This document shows, piece by piece, positions 35,460 through 47,000 of a DNA stretch of 64,000 nucleotides. Each line of letters opens with the position of its first letter. Position 1 is the stretch's first letter. The stretch comes from Pararge aegeria (lineage: Eukaryota; Arthropoda; Insecta; Lepidoptera; Nymphalidae), in NCBI RefSeq assembly GCF_905163445.1, contig NC_053199.1, positions 10,000,001-10,064,000 of the forward strand. The letters are read 5' to 3'. The notes below the pieces were generated by a model. It was given only the letters and a program-made list of their open reading frames with translations, searched no databases and had not been told where the DNA came from. The position numbers were made by a program, and so were the translations under genes.

Positions 35460-36350
35460 TGGTGCCGTAGTAAAAGAGTCACACAGGTGGTTTCTATTCA
35501 CAACCGCGTTAAAGTCATAAACAACCTCGCGTTTTTACAACACGGATCGTTAACTACCGTAAAATGTTTTCGTAGCCAGTTAACGGCTTCTTGGCGGGAA
35601 TTTGAAGCAGGATTCAGTCATAACTGATTTTCCTGCTGATTAACAAATAATGCGTGTGCGGAAAACAGTGACACCGGAGGTACTGAACGGCTGGGCTGTT
35701 TTGCTCATGCGCTCATGATAGCTCTTGTACAGTCAGCGCAAGATAAAACTATCTTACTAGAGATTAAAGCTACCATAAATCGTAAATATTTGAGACATTA
35801 TTTCATTTGTGGACTAAAATAATATTTTTGAAACTGACGTTATGTTTTTGACGTTTGTAATAATTTCATTTTTGCTAAACGGATTCTGAGCCGACTTGTT
35901 CCCTGAAATCCTCAAGGTCGCGATAATTGTAATTCATATTTATCGAAATCAAATAAAGTCTTTCCACAGGTTGAATCCAAATGTATAGACCGAACTATAG
36001 ATATATAGACCTATATAGACCTTTTTTTAGTCATCTAGGCACTGTAACCTTTGAAAATAGCTTCTGGGATTTTAATAGATAAAACCGATAAATTAGGTAG
36101 GTTGATAGAAATATTATGATTTTATAATTTTTATTACTATTTTTACTTAGTGTTTTCTTTACACTTGGAGGAAATATCAATTTTACAAATTATTATATGC
36201 ATTAAAAAAAATATTAAACAAATATTATGCATAAATATTTGAATGTTGAATGAAATTTTTTTCTGCTGTGGCTGATGATCTAGAGGATCAAAAACTCAAA
36301 AATACGGAACACTCGTTATCCAACTTGCTAGAGTGTATTCCATTTACTTC
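35460..36350. other. Upstream region of the small-protein gene
   Basis: The 5' UTR and promoter on the minus strand should lie here. 35580-35720 is less AT-rich, and an initiator-like TCAGT occurs near 35685 on the minus strand, but nothing is decisive. Confidence 0.35.
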
Positions 36351-36365
36351 GTTCGTTCAGACAAT

Positions 36366-36442
36366 CAGTGGAGTGCAGGGTATGCACAGGGTATGCAAAT
36401 GATATAAAATGAAGTAAATCTCCATACCCTCTGTGCACGCTA
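36366..36442. mobile_element. hAT-type MITE remnant, 77 bp, perfect 8-bp TSD
   Basis: CAGTGGAGTGCAGGGTATGC on the left and ACCCTCTGTGCACGCTA on the right. CAGACAAT flanks it at 36358-36365 and 36443-36450. The core and the last bases of the right TIR are lost relative to 17619-17769. Confidence 0.8.
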
Positions 36443-36450
36443 CAGACAAT

Positions 36451-37190
36451 CAATAGGCAAAACGTGTAGCGTTCAAAAAAGTATGATTTATTGTAAGACC
36501 GCAGAAAGAAGATGAGGTTTTCAATGCGACGCGCATTTATATTGAAACTCTTTGAGGCATTTATAAATACGGTGCCGCCTGTACCGCACTCTACGGCGGA
36601 GAAGAGATTAAGCCTAAGTAATCACTACTCATGAGCGGTAGAGTCGGCTCCTTAACTAAAGATTAATGAAGTTTAAACTATGACACAGGTGTTTGAGCTA
36701 GTTGAGTTCTTTTGATTAAAGCGTAAGTTAGCAATGATAGCCTAGTGCTTACAGATAGACAGAGTTCGATCACTATACACAATATTTTAAACTTAGTTAG
36801 TCGGACTGAAACCCCATATGCATATCTTACAACGTTTAATCGTTTTAGTATCTCTAATTACAACATAGCACATTATAAACTCAAACATCTATCTATCTGA
36901 ACTTATAGCACACTTTTAATTAACTACAACAAGATAACTTCTTTAATCTTTCTTCCCTTGACACTTCTGGCTGTACTTCTCGGTACCTCTATTTTTCCCG
37001 CCATTTTATATAACCTTCCTTTTCTGGGTTCCTGTCATTTTGAATTCCTACTCCAGCTTATACCGACACCAGATTATACATCATTTTGACCAGCCTGAAC
37101 AAAGATACCTTTTATCTTTAACCAAATGTACACATAAAGGCTGATTTGGGTGCGTTATTCATTTAAAGAATTTAAAATATCACTTGCTTT
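36451..37190. other. Intergenic, nothing recognised
   Basis: No exon or repeat supported. Confidence 0.35.
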
Positions 37191-37192
37191 AC

Positions 37193-37345
37193 TGGTGAAA
37201 ACATGCATGCCTGAGAATTCTCCATAACGTCCACAAAATATATTAATCCGCACTTGGCCAGCGTCGTGGACTATTACCTAAGCCCTCCTGATTCTGAGAG
37301 GAGACCCGTGCCCTGCAGTGGCCTGATAATGGGTTGGTACATCGG
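37193..37345 (+). repeat. SINE family A, 3' part
   Basis: CATGCATGCCTGAGAATTCT, ATCCGCACTTGGCCAGCGTC, GAGAGGAGACCCGTGCCCTG and GATAATGGGTTGGTAC. Confidence 0.7.
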
Positions 37346-37539
37346 TAATGGGAACACCGTCAGTAGGTAGCTCTTAAGTGTATCGCGTTTTAACAGATAG
37401 ACAGGTGTTGTGGAGGCGTTTGTATTTGAATATCGAATAGTGTCAAATAATTAGTTATATTAATCATCATCATCACCACGTTAACAATATTACGCATAAA
37501 TATTTGAATTTAGAATTAAAAAAAAATTAAGTAGGTACA

Positions 37540-37735
37540 CTATATCAAGGAGGTATTAGATTTAATGGATGTCCATTGCTGGGCATAGGTCTTTCGTAGC
37601 GAGTTCAAAATACCAAGGTCTCGTGCCACTTGGGTCCAGCGGCTCTCTGCAACTCGTTTGATGTTATCTTCCCACCTCATCGTTGTGAAATCGACGCTGC
37701 GTTTACCGATGCGAAATCGCAATTCCACATTCCAA
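37540..37735 (-). pseudogene. RTE-like LINE ORF C-terminus
   Basis: The minus strand reads RWEDNIKRVAESRWTQVARD and LRKTYAQQWTSI, the end of the RTE-like ORF, open over about 60 codons. Confidence 0.8.
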
Positions 37736-37974
37736 TTGTAGTAAATAAGACAAAATAATTAACATAATTAGTAACGTTTTTTGGATTTATACCTTTATTT
37801 GATCAGCTTGTACTCTATTTACTATAAATCATAGCTTCTTGCCGAATTTTATAATTCTAGATCAAAGGGCAAGTGTCAACAAATATGCTGCTTAAAACAC
37901 CGTATCATTTGTTTGCTTTGACTCCGAAGTCAGACTTATTCAAAGCTCGAAGGAATTGCTGATAGGTAGAGGGT

Positions 37975-38282
37975 TGTTGACGGTGCTGTGGTTTTAATGG
38001 GAGGTCCCGAGCTTGATCCTTGGCCGGAATTCAAATAATTTCTGAAATTTCTCTTTTTGGGTCCTGCAAGAGGCTTCGGCTGTGGCTTCTTACCTTCCTA
38101 CCGACGTAGAAGTTGTACGAGTACGGTACGATGTTGCGTAGAGACCGATAAGGGCTATGGGCTTAATATAACTGCCATACCCTAAAAAGGTTAGCTCGTT
38201 AACATCTTAGACTACATTATCACTTACCTGCTGGAGGTGAGATTACAGTCAAGGGCTAACTTGTAGTTGAATTTAAAAAATA
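37975..38282 (+). repeat. SINE family C copy, full length
   Basis: Head with CCCGAGCTTGATCCTTGGCC, then GAGGCTTCGGCTGTGGCTTC, GTACGGTACGATGTTGCG, GGTTAGCTCGTTAACATCTT and TTACAGTCAAGGGCTAACTT. Confidence 0.72.
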
Positions 38283-38824
38283 GGTATTTGTTAATTTCGC
38301 CCACGCTTGCCTGAAAAAAGGTTCATGACAGACAAACAAACAGATAGACAAAAGTAATCTAATAAGGATTCCTTCGTTTGCTTTTGAGGTATAGAACCTT
38401 CTTTATCGCGATAAGATCACAACGGAATGCATAATACATTATTTTGAAGACAAAGTTATTGAGTTACGAAAGCATCCTTGACTCTATGGTAATTTCCTTG
38501 AATGCTTGTAGCATTCCATGAAAATAAATTATTTTCCTCGCGTGGATTCTTATTGCGTTAAAACACTTAGTTCCATAGTTAGGTAGGCAAGTAGGTAATA
38601 AATATAATAAGTTATGCGACACAGTATGACCGACCGCAGAAGCAAAATTTTTTTCGTTTGTTTCCTCCCCTCCTAGTGCGGCGTGCGATATCCGTTTGAA
38701 CTATTGGCGGGAAGTTTAACACGGTCACGTGGTAATCTTAGTGCAATAGATAATTTAGACCTAAAAAGATAGAGTATTCCTGTTTCCTTCATTCTTTCGC
38801 ATAGGGAAAAGGCAGAGGTATATC
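38283..38824. other. Intergenic, nothing recognised
   Basis: No coding or repeat feature supported. Confidence 0.35.
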
Positions 38825-38906
38825 ACCGTACAGCCAAGAGAATAACTTTCTCTTGGCTGTACGGTTCACGAACTTTCCATAGTAATAATATGGAAAGTTC
38901 GTGAAC
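38825..38906. repeat. Two overlapping perfect hairpins
   Basis: First: an 18-bp perfect stem 38825-38842 / 38848-38865 with a 5-nt loop. Second: an 18-bp perfect stem 38864-38881 / 38889-38906 with a 7-nt loop. The hairpins share two bases (38864-38865). Confidence 0.9.
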
Positions 38907-39180
38907 TATGCTATTTTAAGCCGAACGAACATTTATTTTGTTGGTATGTGCCAAAGCCACAAAATTAAAAAATCGTTTTTTTTTTATATCTTGTTTATTT
39001 GTAACGAATACCGCAAGGATAATGTGTCATATTGTAAGAAGGTAGTTTAAATACGTATGAAATGTATGCGATTAACTTAAACGCGTTTATTTCATTGCAA
39101 GAGTTATCTATTAATAATAATTACAAATAAGTACCTACTCATGTTACTTTGTAACAAAAGACAAATTTTAAATCACAGTA

Positions 39181-40147
39181 TTACTTCGTTGAGATTTGTT
39201 CTGGTTGAGGGCAATAAGGATCAGCAACTGCTTGAGGAGAAGGGTGACTAGAAGGATCTGGTACGCATTCATAGTAGCAATGGCCATCCCACCACCACGT
39301 GGGCCCTGGAGTAGGAGCGCTGTTGAATGTAATCTAAAAAAACGCAGTAATTAAAACATCAAAAGGAAATCTCATTCTCTCTCTATTAAATTACTTTCAC
39401 AATTTTCGGCATATATTATATCTTAAAACGAGCAATTCTTGTATATATATTATTGGAATCGGCTCCAACGATTTTCATAAAATTTAGTATACAGGAGGTT
39501 TCGGGGGCGATAAATCGATCTAGCTAGGATTCATTTTTAGAAAATGTCATTTTATTTGTGTTTTCCGGTAATAACCGATTTATAGAAATAAAGGAAATTG
39601 TATATTGATGGAAAATGTCTCCATCTACTGAAATTAAAAACTCTTCCAATTTTGCATTGACAGTTTAGACTTACTTGAGCCCTATATCTGTGCATGGTTT
39701 ACTGAGGCGATAATGCCAAGTTGTAAGACCAAAATATATAGTTATGGAGTTAATTATGGGTTCAATTATTAAATTGAACCCATAATTAATAATAAAGATA
39801 TGTTTGGATATGTTTTAGATACAGGAATCATTGATAAAATAAGAACTTACGGCGTCTGCACGAACACCACCAGTCGGGGCTTTCTTCGTTGGATCTCTTA
39901 GAATTGGTGGTCCTTCCGCCACCGGTGCTACTACAGGAGGTTGGATAGAATTATATACGCTTCTCTGATAATAATACTTATCAGAATATTTGTAATCAGG
40001 ACCCCTTGGTATGTCTGGAGTAGGGAGCGATCTGGGAGCTAGTAGTGGGGTAAATCTGCCGTGGAGGACGTGTTTTCTACCCAATAAAAAATCTCTTAAT
40101 TTTTGTAATCCCTTAGATACATCTCTAAACTCGATTTTTTTCGCCAT
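39181..40147 (-). CDS. NDUFA7: NADH dehydrogenase [ubiquinone] 1 alpha subcomplex subunit 7
   Basis: This is an accessory subunit of mitochondrial complex I (B14.5a), on the matrix side of the inner membrane; it has no catalytic role. Exon 1 is 40147-39851 (99 codons, donor GTAAGT) and exon 2 is 39333-39181 (50 codons plus TAA), joined in phase 0 to give 149 aa. Family marks that I see are the N-terminal KGLQKLRDFLLGRKH, the block LAPRSLPTPDIPRGPDYKYS with DKYYYQR after it, a Pro-rich middle (QPPVVAPVAEGPP), and a C-terminal TPGPTWWWDGHCYYE. At 149 aa it is longer than the vertebrate protein (about 113 aa); the extra length is mostly the Pro/Ser-rich tail. It is transcribed divergently from the CAF-1 gene. 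Its single intron contains a perfect hairpin and a Helitron-like fragment. Confidence 0.9.
39430..39600 (+). mobile_element. Helitron-like fragment in the NDUFA7 intron
   Basis: TTGTATATATATTATTGG near the start and ATGTCATTTTATTTGTGTTT, TCCGGTAATAACCGA at the end. The latter is the reverse of the text just inside the Helitron end at 62543. Confidence 0.5.
39750..39789. repeat. Perfect 17-bp-stem hairpin in the NDUFA7 intron
   Basis: TTAATTATGGGTTCAAT, a 6-nt spacer, then its exact reverse complement. Confidence 0.85.
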
Positions 40148-41084
40148 CAGTTAGCCGTTATAAAATATGGCTAATTTATTTTCAAGACAACGATTGACAT
40201 CAATGTTGACATAAGAAAAGAAATAAATATACGCAATTTTTTCATAAATAAAATATTTATTTGACTGTCAAAATTATCAATATTTTTTAATCAATGAGTA
40301 GGTATGTTGTGAACGAAACTGAAACCTACAAGGACTTATCTGTAAAATTATTATTATAAACAGCTATCTACACTTGTATTAACTGGTATTTTGCTCCTAA
40401 TAATATAAGTCCTTCAATCATTGTTGGGGCCTTACATCCAAACATCATGACATATGCTACAGGGTTGCAGAATTTAACCATGATGTACGGTTGATTTGTT
40501 TTACGCATGGAATTTTCATGTAATTCCAAATTAATTAAATACTAATATCTGGAAATCTCACTGTTGATATCGGTAAAATGAGCCGAAAGAGACTTAATTT
40601 AATCTTAGCCTCTCTTTCTACGTTACGTGACCCTATTATTCCAATACTAATTATTAATTAATTGAACTTAAACAACTATGCCGTTCGGAAAGCACACACC
40701 AACACTAGTTCTGGTTGTATGATACGTAAGGTTTTTATTTTGTATTCTCATTGAGTGGTAAAATTTCAAGGTGAAATAATATTTCATTATTTACATTTTG
40801 TTATTGCAGTTTATTTTTTCCTTTTTTGTATTTCTTTTTAAAATTGCAAAACTTGAATTAATAAGCAAGATAAATTGCATTTTTAACCTAAAATAACCAG
40901 TGATTAGGTCTTTGTGTATCGGAATGTAGCATAAAAACTCCCGCGTTTTCACATCTGTCATGTCAAAGTTAAACTTAGTCAAAAAGTACACTGCGATGTG
41001 ATTGTTTTTTTTGTTTAATTTAACACAAAACTTACTGAAAGAACGTGTTTTTAGTTGTATATTACGATAATTATCAATTTAAAC
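40148..41084. promoter_or_regulatory. Divergent promoter region NDUFA7 / CAF-1 p150
   Basis: This 937-bp AT-rich stretch lies between two divergently oriented start codons. I see no coding sequence and no confident TATA box or initiator. The two 5' UTRs and both promoters must lie here, so shared control is possible but not shown. Confidence 0.5.
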
Positions 41085-44000
41085 ATGAAAACTCCGAAAT
41101 CGTCGGACAGTGAAGAAGTTACGCCGTCAAAAAAAGTTTTAAAACAAGCACGTCTTCCATTTACGACAATAAGTGATGTATCGCCGAAATCTGCTACTCC
41201 TCTTTCAAGAAAGCGAAAATTATCTCTCCCGGCGCCTGAGCCTGTTACTAAAGTGGGAAAGATTGTTAAAAAGGATGAGCAACAGGACATTTTAGTGATT
41301 AGTGACGACGAGAGTAACACTGCGGCCGAAATTACGAAAGGTGCCGTTCATCTTAATCCTATCGTTAAATTAGTAGATACTGTATGGAAAAAGAAATTAC
41401 AGAAGTCTAAAGGTGCCAAAAAGAGGAAAGGTGGCCCGAAAAAGTCCAAAACTGTTACAAATGGATCCGTTGAAAATAACGAGAATGCATGTGATGAAAA
41501 TGAACCTGATACAGTTGATTGTGTTGAGAATATGGACGTCGATGGGACAGAGGACGTGGAAAAGAACGTCACAGAAGTCAAAACAAAAGGTACAGATACT
41601 AATATTCCACGGGATATAGAGGATAATTCAAAGAGTTCAGATAAAGCAAGTAAAAGTGATGAGTCCAAACTGGGGAATTTGCCGAATGAATCACATAGTT
41701 CTAAAGATAGTAAAAATGATAACAAAAGCTCGAAACTGTCCAATAAACATACTAAAACTAATGCACATGAGGGATTAGATCAAAAAGATGTAATTAAGGA
41801 GGAAACAAGCCAGCCTAAGTCCCCTAAGGATGTATTAAGTAACACAAACCTTGCCAAATCTCCTAAAAAAGAGGCAGTTGAGAATGACTTGATCCTTCAA
41901 TCTCCCAAGAGAAGTGAGAGAATTAAATCAAAAATAGATGACAAAAATTTAGATAGTTCGGTCATTAGTAATTGTGATGAATCACTCAGTTCTGATCCAT
42001 CAACGCCTCGACGTTCTAATAGAAACCTGTCTCTTACAAATAGTCAAGGAGATGTCTCTATGAATGACTCGACCAATACAAATTTGACACCAAAGCAAGT
42101 AAGCATATAATTTTTTTTAAAGGTTTTCTGATTTTTCACCTTTGCATGCCTTGTTGCCATGTTTCTTTTCTAATATTTGGTCTGTATTCTTAGGCCCTAG
42201 CTAGAAGCCACCGTATTGACAAAGATGTACTGATGTATTATGTTGCGATTAGGACAGCTTAGGACAGTCATACTTCTTACAGGATAGCCCGCTACCATTT
42301 TAGACTGCATAAGCACTTACCATCAGGTGACATTGCAGTTAGGGGTAAATTTCAGTGGAATTGAAATAATGTTTTGTTTGCACTAAAGCAGTGGGTAGGA
42401 CCTCAACTTCACTTTTGGGGGCTGAGTTCAAATTCCAGCTTGCACATACAACTTTTCTAAGTTATGTCCATTTTAATTAAAATGTGACTTGCTTCAACAG
42501 TGAAGGAAAACATAGTGTGGAAACTTGCATGCCTGACAGTTCTCCATAATGATATCAACAGTATGTGGAGTCCACCAATCCGCTCTGGGTCAGCATGGTG
42601 GCCTCAACCCCTTCTCATTATGGAAGGTGCAATTTTGTCATTCAACCCGTTATAAAAATAACAAATTTATGCTAACATTGTTGTGATGCACGCAGATGAG
42701 TAGGAAAGTTAAAATATTCAAACCATTGATGTATTTATAAATAGTATAGTCCCTTGTTAAAAATTCCCTTGTTAAGAATTCTTAACCAAGGATATTTTGT
42801 GAAAAGTTGGAGCAGCCTCCTCAAATAAATCTAGCTAACTCATCAAATAAAGACCAACTCACTGCAATTAGCTTGGATATACATAAGAAAAAATATTGTT
42901 GTGATAGAGCCTCTGAACCTTGTATAAGCTGTACAAACATGCAGAGATAGGTGCTGTGTTCTGCTACAATAGGATTAGGCATGATCCAAATAGGCAGGAA
43001 ATTCACTGAAATGTATGAATTTCCTAAACACTTGTGGATGGCCTATTTAAGTTTATGTTTGATTTTGTAAGACTCAGCTTTAACTATTTTATAAATATTG
43101 CATAAGTACCCATATTTTATATTTTTTATAGCTTCAAAAGAAATTAGAATCTACAAAGAAAAAAGAAGAAAGAGAAAAGGAAAGATTAGAGAGAGAAAAA
43201 AAGAAACAACTAGAAAAAGAGGAGAGGGAAAAGCAAAGGAAAGAAAAAGATGAGCAGAGGAAAAGGGAACGGGAGGAGAAAGAAGAGGTAAAGAAGAAGG
43301 AAAGGGAGGAAAAAGAGGAAGCAAGAAAAAAAGAAAAAGAGGAGAAGGAAAAACAGAAGGAACTGGAAAAGAGTGAGTTTATTTATGTTCTACATACACA
43401 GAATTAGACTAAAATTGTCTATTTTCATGTTTTTTCTAGACTATTTTGTTAGTTTGTCAACTGCAGAATCTGGGGGTATTAAATTGAATATGGTAATCCA
43501 ATGATATATGGAGTAGTAATGTTTGAATAGTTCTTTAAATTTTATTCCAAACATGTCACAAAGAATACTGCACTGCTTAGATTTTTTTAGGTATTATATG
43601 TTGAAAATTACAAGCTAAATAACTTACAGCTTACCTTGTAAATTACGGTCATACCTGATTACTTAAAACCAGCACACTGGGGATGGCAGGGCAGGCAGAG
43701 TAATTTTATCATTATCTAACATAGCACAAACCTGGAAAATCTCCTTTGTAGCCATGGGTTGCAATTAAACATAAAATGCCATGCCCTGTATTCCCTGGTG
43801 TGGGCTGGCCATAACTTACAGTTTTAACAGTTTTGCCTTTTTCTATAGTGGTAAATGTAAAATACATTTTTCCAAATAAGGAGCTTGCCTCAGATAAAGT
43901 CAATAGAATGTTTGTCTGTCTTACAGAAATGAGAGAGGAAAAAGAAGAACAGAAGCGTAAAGAGAAAGAAGAAAAGGAGGAACAAAGAAAGAAGGAAAAA

Positions 44001-47000
44001 GAAGCCAGAGAAGAAGAAAAGAGAAAGAGGCAAGAAGCATTAGATCAAGAGAAACTTGAGCAAGAACAAAAGAAAAAGAAAGCTGCAGAGGCCTTTGTTA
44101 GTTTCTTTGTTCCGAAACAAAAAGCTGAGAAGGATCAAGTTACAATAAGAAGTGTCAGCAAAAACAATATGCTCTCAAGTTTCACTATCAAATCTGATAT
44201 GAGATTAGCCCCAACAACTAGAGTTAATTTAAATGATGATGAAATGAAATGTTTAGATAATTTCTTACAAGAACAAAATGTACCCGAAAGGGCTTTGTAT
44301 ATAAAGAGTTTGAAGAACGGCTTGAGGAAGCCATTGACTGATGTAAAAACTTGGCCAATAAGTGATAAGGATAATGATAATGATGTTATGATCGTTGGTA
44401 AGTTTGTTTATTTCATACTAGGTTCTATTACAATCATATTACCAATCTTAAGGAGTTTTATAGTCTTCATTAGTCAGAATTAACCCTTTTACCTTTTTGC
44501 TTTATTCATGTTCTTTACACGAAACTATGGGAGCAAAGGTAGTATTTTAAACAATTGATGTAACTAGCACCCTACGGTGTTACCTACAGTGAATAACTCG
44601 GTACATGTCATTGCAATTTTAAAAAAATATGTGTATTACAGACTAAAACAGCCAAAGGAAGGATGCTATTTAGTGTAAAAATAATAATATACCCGTAAAC
44701 TGCATTTGGGTGTTGGGTGCTACTTTCCATTCTTGCAACAAACCTTGCCAAAAATTAAGTTGGTTTGGAGCTGAGTTATATTCTCCTAATCAACTTAAGG
44801 AAGGATAAAAATCCAAGTTCCAACCACAGTTTTGCATAACCACAGTAATGCATTTATAACATAGGTTAGGATGTTTCATTACATAGATATTCCATTTAAT
44901 AACCTATAAATTTAGTCAATGGCTGTTATTGTGAAGCTCATTGGATGAATACTAATAGATAATTAGGTTACTTTGATACTAAAGCTTATCATTTATCAAT
45001 ATAATATAAGTATACTAGCGGACCCCAGCGCCATCTGTCGGGCTGATTTGTGAATCTAAACCATCCAGGGTGCCACCCAAACGCATACTAAAAAAATCAT
45101 TCAAATCGGTCCAGCCGTTTAGGAGGAGTTCAGTGACATTCACACGCACACAAGAAATATATATATAAAGATAAGTACTTTTGGGAATCTAATTTTAATT
45201 CCTTATATTCTAAATGTAGCAGTGATGGCCTCACTTGTATCTCAGCCTTTCTTTTGAGGCACTATTTTAGGGGATTCCTGAGAGTTACAGGGATCACCTG
45301 GCACGCCTAACTAACTATTAGTAATGACTGGCTTTGGCGGTGAAGGTAAACATTGCAAGGAAACCTGCATGCCTGAGAGTACTTCATAAGGTGTTTGTCT
45401 AACATACGGTGGTTCATTAAGTCTACCAATCTGCACTTGTCCAGAGAGGTGGATGACATAATAACCCATAAACCTTCTCATTATAAGACAACAGCTGTAC
45501 CTTGTAGTGGGCTGGTAATGGGTTATTAACGACGATGATGATAAGTAAAAATTAAACCAAATTCTTCATATTATTTTAATTTATTACAGAAGATGAGCTG
45601 CCTCCACCTGTGGACAGTATTAGTCAAATCATCACATGTGACTCAGTGCCACATGAGAAGCTCCGACCCAAACTCCTCGCCTTCCACGACAATCGGAGAC
45701 CACCGTACTGGGGCACCTGGAGGAAGAAGAGTTCATTTATCAAGGCGAGGCAACCTTTCAAGACTGATGAGGTACGGAATGCCTTAATTGTAATTATTAT
45801 TGGTAGAATTTGATGAGGTTATGATTGCTTAAATAATAAACACGCCGTCAGTCGTAAATGCCGACTTTAACTAACCTTACCTAACAGATTAGCCCACTAC
45901 CATCTTTGACTGCATAAATACTTCACAAGGTGAGAATGCAGTCAAAGGTATAACGTGTAGCACAGTAAATATACAATGTGTAAATGAAAAACGAAATAAT
46001 AATACACAGGCTTTAGAGGTACATTATGTCTCTGAGATCTATAAAACAGAAAATCTAATAGTTTTTGAGTAAACCATTGCCATAGTTTTTACTGGAAGAA
46101 ATCAGATACAGCCCTAACATCATGTCATACAAAATTAAAATCATGTGCCTCTTGTCACTTTATTAGGTACGCGAAGCGTATCATAGGTACTATGCACGTG
46201 TCGGTCATTTATCTTCAAAAGGGTTGTTATAAGTAAACAATGTTTTGAATTCGTTTGTACGAAAAAATATATATGCTTCTTTGATGTAATATTTTTACAG
46301 GGTGTTTTCTATTACACCTCTGAAGCCTGTGAAGTGTTATTTTGATAGTTTCATTTACTTGTTGAATATATGTATATTTTTTTACTTCCTAAAGTTTTTG
46401 GCCGCACCCTCACTCGCATTTCTCGCACGTCCAAAGGTCGGCTGGTACAAAATGCTTTAGCATTAAGTCCGCCATTTGTAAAAAAAACAAATCTGGTTAC
46501 TCAATATCTATATATATATAAAAGGAAGTAGTGGAAGTGGACCAATTTTTATGATATTTGATTTTTGGATTTCTCTTAGTCCGGAATAGGATAGTAAGTA
46601 TTGAAATATAACATTCATCAAAAAAAAAGATCCGTGGTACGAAGTTAGCCGGGACAGCTAGTTAAGAATAAATAAAATGTTCTGTCCATCGATTATCTAT
46701 CTATCTTCTATATATATAAAAGAGAAAGTGTGTGGGTATGTTCCGTATAGGCTCCGAAACAGCTGGACCGATTTCAATGAAACTTTCAGGTAATCCTGTA
46801 AAGTTTGGTGACAATCGGAGCACTCTGATTTTGAACTGTAAAACAAATACAACTTTTATTTACTATGATGATATTCTATTGTTGGGTGTACATGGGTGTA
46901 GATAATGATGTTCACCCGCTCGAGAAGAGAATGAATACAGAGAGAAATAAATTCTTTAATATATAATGAGACTTAAATTAAAAAAGATAATGATGTAAGT

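Noticed and set aside
35258..35470. Plus-strand Ser/Phe-rich frame
   Set aside because: Opposite-strand shadow of exon 1 of the small-protein gene, which has splice and phase support.
41055..41084. An earlier start for CAF-1 p150 ten codons upstream
   Set aside because: The upstream frame begins with TTG, not ATG; the ATG at 41085 has a good context and gives the conserved N-terminus.
41348..41743. Minus-strand protein opposite CAF-1 exon 1
   Set aside because: Ser/Leu-rich shadow of the Lys/Asp/Ser-rich coding strand; no splice or start support.
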